From Ochotona curzoniae (lineage: Eukaryota; Chordata; Mammalia; Lagomorpha; Ochotonidae), in assembly GCF_017591425.1 (NCBI RefSeq), contig NW_024465369.1:23218501-23282500 (forward strand): a stretch of DNA of 64,000 nucleotides, written 5' to 3'. Made by a program: the position numbers and the translations under genes. The number at the start of each line of letters is the position of its first letter. Within the stretch, counting starts at the first letter, position 1. The notes beneath the pieces were generated by a model. It searched no databases and was not told the origin of the DNA. It saw only the letters and a list, made by a program, of their open reading frames with translations. Positions 43,201 through 54,200 of the stretch are shown piece by piece.

Positions 43201-45218
43201 TTTGTCAATGTTTTCTCCACATAAGTGATCAAGATGGTATATAATTGAAATGAGGAACTTTCTTTAAAGCTGGATTTACTGGCAAGGCCTTATATAAATG
43301 TATTTATAAAGTAAGGTAGATGAGTATTAACTAAATTGTATAGATGCTATTTTTAGATACTTTTTCTGGTTCATTCTCCCATAATGCATGATTTGCTTTC
43401 CTGATTTCTGCTAAGGCAGCATGGCAGGGTTAGTTGTTGTGGTATGAAAAGCCAGCAAGTTCCTGAGCCACAGGTAAGACACTACTCATTATTCTAAGTG
43501 CATCTTCTATTTACATTTCATTATGGAATGTATTGATCAAGGATGGGAAATGACACTGTCTATGAACTTCGCCTGATATTATTCATAACAATATCTTGTT
43601 TGTGTCCTGTGTTGGTTGTACATTTATTTAATTCACTGGGAACAGATTTACTTATTCTTGCTTAAAACAAAGGAAACCTTCTGGTTTTTTTATTTGTAAT
43701 TATGATTTTTATATAATTACATATAATACTCGTCTTAAAACCATCATATCAAACTCTCTACTTCTCTTGGTCCAGTTTAGATGATGGTACTTGCTAGCAA
43801 GGAAGTTTAGCAACTTATCTTTCTTCAAAACAATATATTCTAAAAGAATTAAGTGTGGAGTTATACGTTTGATGCAGTGGTTAAAATGCCACTATATCTT
43901 ACATTGGAGTGGCCTGATTTTAATCCCTGCCCTGCTGTTGATTCCAGCTTCCTGCAAATGTGTACCCCTGGGAGGCTGGAGGTAATGTTGTGACTCCAGG
44001 GACTGGGAATCCTGCCCATTGCTCCTGGAGTCAGCTTGGCCCAGCCCTGGCTCTTAGGAGTGCTTGGGAAGTGAATTACAAGATGAGACATCTATCAATT
44101 GCTTTCTTTGTTTCTTTGCCTTTCAAATGATAAAAAAAAAAAAAATAAGAAAAACGAAAGGAAGTCTAGGTACTAATATACAATCTCTTGAGTGTTTCTA
44201 ACAAGTAGAAAAAAACCAGGATAGTTTATACTCACTACAATTCATGATTTGGTTTTAGACACGGAAAGGGTTATGAAAACTCTGACGATAATAGAGAAAA
44301 AGACCTTTCAAAGGCTTTTCTGGCTCGATGTTTTAAAATTAATCATAGGAGAACATTCCAGAATTTCATAATAATGGTTATTATTGTCTTAGTTCATGAA
44401 TTGCTTAATTCAAATATTTTGATTTCAGGAAATGGAAACGACCATTAAAAATACATGTTTTTATATTATTGTTAGAAACAGAATAGTATGTTAAGTATCC
44501 TGGGTTAAGTAAAATAAACCTTACTTTTGTTTTTACGGTAAATATTGTACTTATGTGTGTCTACGTACAAAGTGAAGCTTTACAAGAATATATTCTTAGA
44601 ATTAGAAATAAACCAAGTTCCCAATGAAATCCTTTAAAATTTTAAGAAATCAAGAATGATTTTTAGTTTAAATTTCACATTTTAGTTTAAGAATGCAATT
44701 TAAAAATAGTAACGTAAATTTGGAGCATGTGATGACAATTTTTAAATTTCAAACTAAGCATTTTACATTTCAAAAATGCACACTTTAAAGAGGCATTTTA
44801 TGCTTCATATATAAATGAACATTGTGTTGAGTTTTTTTAAACCAATTTAATTAGAGATGTAAGTTACAGAAAAGAGGAGGATTTCTGTCTATGAGCAATA
44901 CACTACTTAGCCGACAGTTATATGATCATGACTACTTGTGTTGCTTTAAATGAAACAAGGGATCCAAAAAGTAATAGATTAGAAGTAGCTTTGCTAGAGA
45001 ACAACTCCAATGAAAAAATGCTGGCAATCTTTAAGTATAATGAGGAGGTTGGAGATCCTGGTGTTTCTTCAGAAAGTCTAGTTGTTAGCAATTTGGGGAC
45101 TGTTTTCAAGTAAGTGACTTTGTTTCTCAACCACTATAAAAATGATACTTCTTTTCCCAAAGGAGTTTTATTTGTTTGAAAGGAAAAGCTATAAGGGGAA
45201 ATACATGCACACACACAT

Positions 45219-45260
<42 letters not shown>

Positions 45261-48200
45261 CTTGTCTCACCCACAAGCTCACTTCCTAAATGGCCGTAGC
45301 ATGTAAGGCTGAGCTGGGCTGAATCCAGGAGCATGGGCTTGAGCCGGGGTTTTTCGTGTGAGTGACAGGGACCCAGTGCTCTAGCCTGCACCTGCTGCCT
45401 CCCAGGATGTGCATTTTCAGGAAGCTGGAATCAGAAGCTGAGCCAGAGTTCAAAGAGTGCTTTGCTATCGAATGTGTGTTTGTCCCAAATGGCCTCTTAA
45501 TGATGTGCCCTGTGCCTGCGCCCTCTCTCTCTTTATATTAAATAAGGAATGAAACAATACCAGTTGTTTTAAAATGGGAGACATGCTTTATAGTCACTAT
45601 TGACACAAGTTGCTGGTGGCATCCTGAAATTATTTACAGAGTTAGAAAATATGCTTAATATAGACATAAGAAGTCAACCTGGAAGAGCAAATTCTAAACC
45701 GAGTGACAGTTTCTTTCAGGAGAGGATGGGGATAAATTGGAAAAAGAAGAGAGAGTGGCCAAAGGAATACTTTTATGTTTTCAGTTTCTCTTCTTCCAGC
45801 TTTCATGATTTTGCATCAGTGAGGATTTTTATAGTATCATTTTAAAGAAGATAAAATACATTTAAAAAGAGAGAGTTAACTGCCTCACGCATACACACAC
45901 ATACATACAAACATATGCCCACATGCCCAGGGTCAGACCAATACAGGCATTCATGAAAGCTACAGGATAAAAAATCAACACATAGAAAATTGTATTTATA
46001 TACTTAAACAATGAACAACCTAAAAAGAGAATTAAATCTTTTAATAAAAGCAATATAAAGAATGAAGTCGTTGGGAATACGCTTAATCATTGAGGTGAAA
46101 AACTAAAAACTGCAAAGTGTTAATGAAATAAAGAGCACATAGATAAATGGAAAATCTTATGCTTATGGCTTAAAAGACTTAATATCAGTAAGATGTCCAT
46201 AGTACTCAAAATGACTGAGCTATTCAATGCAGTACCTGTCAATTCCCAATGATACTTTTTGTAAAAGTAGAAAAATTCATGATAAAATGCATGTGGAATT
46301 TCAGGGCACTGATACTATCCAAATCAATTGTGGAAAGAAAGAACAAAGTTGAAAATCTAACATTTCTTGATTTCAAAACTTGTCACAAAGTTGCAGTATT
46401 CAAAACAGTGTGGTACCAGGACAAAGGTTAACATAGAGACCAATGGAATAGAATCCAGCCTAGACATAAACCTTCCCACTCAGCCAAATGATTTCCAACC
46501 AAGATGTAAGGCAACTAAATGGGGAAGGTGCAGTCTTTCAGCAAATGGTGTTGTTACAGATATCCATTTAAAAAAAATATTTATTTGCTTTTATGGGAAA
46601 GACATATATACAGAGAGAAGGAGAGACAGAAAGATCTTCCATCTTCTGGTTCACTCCCCAAGTGGCTGCAATGTCTGGAGCTGATCTGATTTGAAGCCAG
46701 GAGCCAGGAGTTTCTTCTGGGTCTCCCATGTGGATTTAGGGTCCCAAGGCTTTGGGACATCCTCTACTGCATTCCTAGGCCACAAGCAGGGAGCTGGAAG
46801 GGAAGTGGAACATCTGGGACTTGAACCAGTGCCCATATGATATCCCAGTGCATGAAAGGTGAGGATTTAGCTACTAGGCTGTTACATCAGGCCCATTACA
46901 AATTTTCATTTGTAACAACAATGAGATTGGCCCCCCATTGTACCCTGCACACAAATGAGTTCAAGATTTATTAAAGATCTAAATGTGAGAATAGGGATTA
47001 CTAGAAGTTGAAAGGGATGATGCATATATAAGGAAATTCAATAACATGTACTGAAACACAGCCAGACATAAGTAATAAGTTCAATGTTCTACATCATATA
47101 ATGGAATACTACAGTTCACAACAATTCTTACACACTGTGTAAAGAATTAGATAAGGGGAGCTGCCTTAGATAAGAGTCCAAGCATAAAGAAAAGATAGGG
47201 AAATGTACTGAACACTTTATACTGCATATATGTGTTAAATACTGCACTGTATCACATTAAAGTATATTATTTGCCTGTTAATAAAAAATTTTTTAAAAAT
47301 GACAATACAGTTAGATAGGAGGAATAATTTCTGGTCTTTTACAGCATAGTGGCAAGACACTTTATATTGTATGACAAACCAGAAGATAGGGAACCAAACA
47401 AAAAGTAACAATGAGGAGATTGAAATGCTAGGACAGGTGTTCTGGTGTAGTGGGTAAGGCTGCTGCTTGGGACACCAGCATCCTATAGGGTGGTCATTTG
47501 AGTGCTGGTGACTCCACTTCTCATCTAGCTCCCTGTGAATGGGTCTTGGAAAGCAGCAGAAGGTGGGCTCATGTACTTGTTTCCCTGAACCCACATGGCA
47601 GACATAAAAGAAGCTCCTGGCTTGGGACCAACCTGGCTCCAGCCATGGCAGCCATTTGGGGAGTGGACCAGGGAATGGACAGTCTACCTCTTCCTCTCTT
47701 TCTGTAGCTGTGCCTTACAAGTAAATAAATACATTGTTTTTTAATGGTGATGGTAATTTCTCTGATTTGACCAGTATGTAATATATACATATGTTGAAAT
47801 ATCAGACTTTATTTCACGACTATAAACAATGTTTATACATTAATAAGAACTTTGAAACAGTCTTTGAACTGTTGGGTAATGAAAAGGTTTGGCTAATCCC
47901 ATAAGCTGTAATATGATATTTATGATTAAGGGTCTAAGAAGTGCTCAAGTCTGACAGAAACTGCTTGATAATAATAATATAAAAAGAATGGATAAGCAGT
48001 ACTTAGTCAAAATGTAAAAACGTGTGTGCATTAAGTGACACTTTCAAAAAAGGGGAAGCTGGAAATGGTTCACTAGTTGTGACATTGTGTCTACAAGATG
48101 TTAGTCATGGGGAAGCTAGCTGTGGTTGTAGATTGTGACAAATGTATCACACTAATATGTTAACAATCTGGGAAGAAGAATGTGAGGCAGACAGGAACTG

Positions 48201-51200
48201 TTCACACTGCCTCACAATTTTTGTGTTTTGAACTTAAGAACTATTCTGAAATAAGTCTAAACTAAACACTACTGGGGCCGATGTCATGACACAACAGGCT
48301 AATCATCCACTCTGTGGCGCCAGCATCCCATTTGGGCCATGGTTCATGTCCTGGCAGCTCCACTTCTGATACCTCTCTCCATGTATAGCCCGGGAAAGCA
48401 GTGGAGGATGACCCAAGTCCTTGGGATCCTGCACTCACATGGGAGACCCGGAGGAGATTCCTGTCTTCCAGCCTCGGATCAGCTGGGCTCTGGCTGTTAC
48501 GGTCGTTTGTGGAGTGAACCAGCTGATGGAGGATCTTCTCCCTTTGTCTCTCCTTCCCTCTGTAAATCTGTCTTTCGAATAAAAATGAATAAATCTTTAA
48601 CAAAAACAAGGGACAGGACCCACATGGTGCAAAGGCAATCTACAACATGGAAGAAAACACTAGCAATTCATGGATCTGATTAGGGATTAGTATCCAGAAT
48701 ATACTTGTGTCTTAATATATGGATAAAATTTTAGAACTCAACAACAACAAAAGGAAAACAGCAACACTGACTAAAAAATGGGCAAAGGATTGAGTAGACA
48801 TTTCTCTGAAGACACACAGATGGCCAATAAGCAGATGAAAAGATGCCCAACATCATCAATCATTAGGATATTAAAATAATAAAAGGCTACAGTGAAGTGC
48901 TGCCTTGCCTGGTAAGATGGTTCATATTAAAACCAAACAACAACCAGAAAATACAACTATTGGACAAAATGTGATGAACTGAAATCTTTGTGTACAGCTG
49001 GTGGGGATGTAACAGTGGTGTAACCAATATGGAAAACAATATGTTAGTTCCTCCAAAAGCAAAAATAGAATTATCATATGATGCAGCAAATCTACTTTTG
49101 GGCAATTAGCCAAAATAATTGAAAGCAGAGACAAAAAGGATATCCATGCACTCGTGTTAGTAGTAGTAGTATTACACATAAAAGTCAAAAGGTAGAAGCA
49201 ATCTAAATGACCATCAATGGATAAATTAATTTTAAAAAGTGGTATAGGGCTCAGCGCAGTAGCCTAGTGGCTAAAGTCCTCGTTTTGTGCACGCCAGGAT
49301 CCCATATGGGCGCCGGTTCTAATCCCGGCAGCTCCACTTCCCATCCAGCTCTCTGCTTGTGGCCTGCCTGGGAAAGCAGTTGACATTTCATATAATGCCC
49401 AAAGCCTTGGGACCCTGCACCCGCGTGGGAGACCTGGAGGAGGAACTGGCTCCTGGCTTCGGATCGGCATAGCACTGGCTGTTATAATCACTTGGGGGAA
49501 TGAATCATTGGACAGAAGATATTTCTGTCTCTCCTCCTCTCTGTATTTCTGAATTTGCAATAAAAATAAATAAATAAATCTTTAAAACAAAAACAAAAAG
49601 TGGTATATACAGAAAATGAATTCTTTTTTAAAAAAGAGTTATTTATTTTTCTTGGAAAACTGGATTTACACAGAAAAGGAGAGACAGAAAGGTCCTCCAC
49701 CCACTGGTTCACTCCCCAAGTGCTGGCCACAATGGCTGGAGCTGATCTGATCCAAAACCAAGACCAGGAGCTTCTTCTGGGTCTCCCATGTGGGTACAGG
49801 TTCCCAAGGCCTTGGGCCATCTTCAACTCCTTTCCCATATGAGATCCTGTCATCCACATGGGATCCTGGCATGCGCAAGTTGAAGATTTAGCCATGAGCT
49901 GTTGCACCAGGCCCAGACAGTGGATTCTTAACCAGATTCTAAAAGAAAGGAAATTCTAGGCCTGGTGAAATGACTCAGTTGGCTTATGCTCCTTTTTCAA
50001 GTGTTAGGATCCTATATAGGTGCCAGTTTGTGCCCTGGCTGCTCCACTTCCCATCCATTTCCCTGCTTTTGGCCTGGGAAAGCAGTAAAGGATGGCCAAA
50101 AACTCTAGAACCCTGCACTTGCATGGGAGACCCAGAAGAAGCTCCTTGCTCCTGGGTTCAGATCAGCTGAGCTCTCGCCATTGCTGCTAGTTGGGGAGTG
50201 AACCAGCAGACGAAAGATCTTTCTCTCTGTATCTCATTCTCTTTGTAAATTGGCCTTTCCAATAAAAATATACTTGTTTAAAAGTAAAGTGTAATATAGT
50301 CTTCGTGGATAAGTCTTGAAGACATTATATGAAAGAAACCATACGCTAGAAAGATAAATACTGAATAAATCCACTAACATGGGGCATTTAGAACAGTAAC
50401 ACGTTCTACACAGTAGTGGTGGCCAGGGTTGGAGTGGAATTAATAAAATAGACTGCTATTTTTTTTTTTTTTATGTGCAGAGTTTCAGTTTGAGAAAATA
50501 AAAAGTCACAGAGATAGGTTCTGGTGTTAGGTACAGTATAAAGCATCTAATGCTACTGTTATCTAAAGATGGGTAAAATTGTGAATTTCATGTTCCACAT
50601 ATTTTACCATGATAAATGAATTTGAAAAGTATTTCTGACAATTCTAGGAAAGTGGCACATCTGTAAAAATGCTTAAAAATGGCGTACTTTTAGATAAGAC
50701 AAATTTATAGGATTTTTCATCATTTTGAATAAAATTCACCACATTGGATATCATTTATATCATTCTGTACTCAATAATGTATGGGGTGATTGATTAAAAA
50801 ATAAGATATACTTTCATTTAGACACTTATCCATGCTATCTTGAGAACTCAACATTTGCGTTCCTGCTGTGTCTGGAAATAAAGGGGTTAGATCTCAAAGA
50901 GTTTTCCAAGAGCTGGCAAGCAATTCTTGCTTTTCATCCCACATTTAAGCCACAAAGAGTTAAAAATCCGAGACCAGGAGCAGTTGCCCAATAACAAAAG
51001 AAGTAAGTACTCTGTAGCAGGTGGTTCTAATTGTGCCCATCAAACCTGCCACTCAGTTGTGCAGAAGAGTGGAAAATCAATTAGCACTTACAAGCTTGGG
51101 TATTGAAGAGTGACAGGAGTGCCTGGACTCAAACAGGAAATCGGTAATGGAAGAAGATGATTACCAAGGCAGCGAGTGGACACTCCCACATCTGAGGAGA

Positions 51201-54200
51201 CCTTCCACCTGCTTCCAGACCTTCTCAGAGAAAAGTTGCTATTGGAGAGTGTCCCAACATGTCCCGTCACTCACACAGCAGGATAGATGATAAACTAAAT
51301 ATAAATAAAACTCAAGAGTGGGATTATTCCTTTCTTCCACCCTCAAGTCCTGTTTTGGAGTCACTACTTTGGATTTCAGCATTGCTTTAATGGAAAAGGG
51401 AGGCTACAAAATGTATATGGAAAGTGTGTTATAAAAAAGTATGCATGAATTTTAAGAGTGTTTTGCACCAAAATAAACATTCATTAATTCCAGTTTTCCC
51501 ACCAAGTCCTTAGAATTCTGAAATACATGTGTGTAGAGCGACAAGGAGAGAGGACATGTTGCTGCTCGCTCTGAATCCTAGGGGCTTGGGTACTGACCTG
51601 GCAGCTGTCCAACAAGATTTACAGGTGCGTGGAGGAGGCTGAGGTTGAGGTAAAAAGAAGCTTACCTACACTATAATTTTGCTGTAGTGTTTAATCACAA
51701 TAGAGTATCAGCTACTGAATTTCATCTATCAAAGAGCAAGTTTGGATTACTGGTGACCCTTGAACAATGCAAAAGTAGAAGTGCTGGCAGCCTATCAGTG
51801 GAACTTCTGTGTATAACTTTAACACAATAGTAACAGAGGTGGCTAAGAAATTATGGGATAGTGGTACAGTAAGTAAGATTTGTGGTATAGTTGCTTTTAT
51901 GCAGTTATGCTTTACAACTACATCTTTTTGTTTGTTTACATTATTTTCGATTATAAATTGTACCATGCTGTGTGTGTGTAAATTTTGATCAATTTTTAAC
52001 CTTTTAGAATAGATTTCCATCCATTGTAATAGTAAATGATAAAAGAGACTATTATTTCCATATAGTTTGTATGGTCATGACATGTTTCACTTAATTTTTT
52101 TTCAATATTTCTAGTTATGTATTTCATCTGAATTTTTTTAGGTTGCCACAGATTTCACAAAACAAAAATTCATATGTAAGTGGATTTGAGTAGTTCAAAC
52201 CATTGAACTTCAAGGTCATCTCTATTTTCACAACATACTCTTGTATTGAGTTTTAGGGAAATGAAACTCATTTTCCCCCCACGTTTACTGTCATTTGCAT
52301 GATGTCCCCAAAGTTTTATAGAACAATAAGTACTTGAACTCTTAGTAGATGTCTTGCTTTAGCCTAAACAAGTTTGGCACTTATAATGCAACTGTGCACT
52401 TAGCCATTTATTGTGCTCGTCTGTCTGATACACTGTAACTGGAAAGGTCAAGTTTAGGTGAACTGGAACTCATAGCCCTGCATTTTTTTTTAGCAGTGGG
52501 CTTTCCAGGGTGCAACTGTCACATCTGTGACTCAAGGCAGGTGCGCAGACCCCATCTGGTTTTCTAATTGATTGGGGTGTCATCCTATTCTTCCCGAAGG
52601 AGGTAAAAAGGCAAGATACTACATGTGCACCCAGATGTACAATTGTTGTTTTCTGTTTTTCTTCAGTGGAAAACCTCTTCTGCTCTCCTGCTGTCACAGG
52701 TTTCCATGTTCACAAATTCTCTCCCATTTGCAAGACTCTCTTTGGTGCACTCACGCTGGGTATTTCCTTATATAGTGTGGTCTGCACATGCACCATCAAT
52801 GTGTGTTTATTCTCTTACTATTACACAATGCTAGCCTCCACCTATTTTTTATATCTGTGGAAATTAGTATGTTCATTGCCCAAATCACATTCATATCTTC
52901 TCTTGTTTCATCCTGTTTGATTGTATCATCACTTTGACTTCTTTCCTAGGGCATGTCAGTGGTTAATATAGTGGATCTCACAAAGTAGCTATTCAATAAA
53001 TAACTTTCTAATAAACTCCTAACTATTAAAATTTTGCATGGTCAGATAACATATGAAAAGCCATTAGCAAATTGTCAGCTGTGTGACAGGTGCCCAATGA
53101 ATATTTTTAACGAAGAAAGAATGACATAAGAAATAGCTGAAAGAGTTAGAATTATTTTCTCCAGTGGAAAATGTAAATTATATCAGTAGAAGAGCAGAGT
53201 TTTATTGGACAGGGTGCTGTAATGTCCAGTATTACATCCTGACAGTCCTCAAACACAGTGTCTTGGGGTGAGTAATTAAGTAAAATGGGTTAGGGATTTA
53301 TTCTGCCTGGAAGCTACACCTGGGAAAGAAAAAGGGAAAATGAGGGAGAACCCTGAAGCCAACCAATGGTAGTGTTGGGCTGTTGGGCCTAATAGATTAG
53401 ATGCTTGCACCCCCACACTGGAATACTTGCATTTAATTCCCAGCTCTAGCTCCTAACTCCAGATCCTAATGTAGATCCTAAAAGCAGTGATGATGCCTCA
53501 GGAAATGGAATTCCTGCCAAGCACGTGGGAGACCTGGGTTGAGAGCTTGGCTTGTAGCTTCAGTGCTGGTCATTGTGGGCATTTGGGGTTTACAGCAGCA
53601 GACTGGATCTCTGTCTCGCTCACCCTCTCTTTCTCTCTCTTTTTGTTAAAACAAAAAGCCCTAAGCATTTCTTAAATTGATAGTATTATTCTCTGAAAAG
53701 GCCAAATTATTTTGCCAAATGCTATCTATCCATTCGTTCGTATGTGTGTGTGTGCATCTCTGCATTTCTTTTGAGGAAAGACAAGGCAGGAAGGTAGAAC
53801 AATAAAAGGAGAAAAAGAAATAGTGGTGGCTTTTGATTCCCAAAGTGTGGAGAGTAAAGAACATGTACTCCTCCACCAATTAGATGTGGATGTGAAAGGT
53901 CTGTGGTTAGAAATCATAGCACCACTTGTCCTGAAATATTTCCTAGTATCCAAAGAGCATTTGGAAAAAAAATACTCATTTATTTGTTTATTTGAAGATA
54001 GAGGGATGGAGAGTGAAAGAGAACCTTCCATCCACTGATTCACTTCCCAAATGTCTACAACAAATGATGCCAGGCTAGGCTGAAGCCAGGAACCAGGAGG
54101 AGGAGCAAGGACCTAAATGCTTGGACTCTCTGCCACTGTCTTCACAGATGCCTTAGTGTGAACCAGAAAGATAGGACTTGAATCAACACCCTGATACATA

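Larger units (their letters stand above)
45880..50620 (+). mobile_element. Cluster of sense L1 relics split by six CSINEs
   Basis: ORF2-like translation is visible at 46249-46431 (for example NLTFLDFKT and AVFKTVWYQ). Words of the ORF2 end occur at 48720-49245 (AAAAAATGGGCAAAGGATTG, AGATGGCCAATAAGCAGATG) and of the 3' UTR at 50286-50620 (TTCATGTTCCACATATTTTACC). Two further L1 3' UTR blocks (47060-47290 and 47295-48265) lie inside this order, so at least two or three L1 copies are nested. All frames are broken. CSINEs occupy 46568-46893, 47435-47735, 48271-48610, 49247-49594, 49620-49918 and 49955-50285. Confidence 0.75.

Noticed and set aside
46249..46431. 60-codon plus-strand frame with reverse-transcriptase-type L1 text
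   Set aside because: It is a fragment of L1 ORF2, broken on both sides; reported as mobile element, not as a gene.
49247..49330. tRNA-like head with A and B box motifs
   Set aside because: It belongs to a CSINE; no cloverleaf of a functional tRNA and the body and tail of the SINE follow.
43862..50285. Regularly recurring similar blocks that might suggest an array
   Set aside because: Spacing is irregular, orientation is mixed and each block is about 300 bp with a tail; these are dispersed SINEs, not a CRISPR or satellite array.
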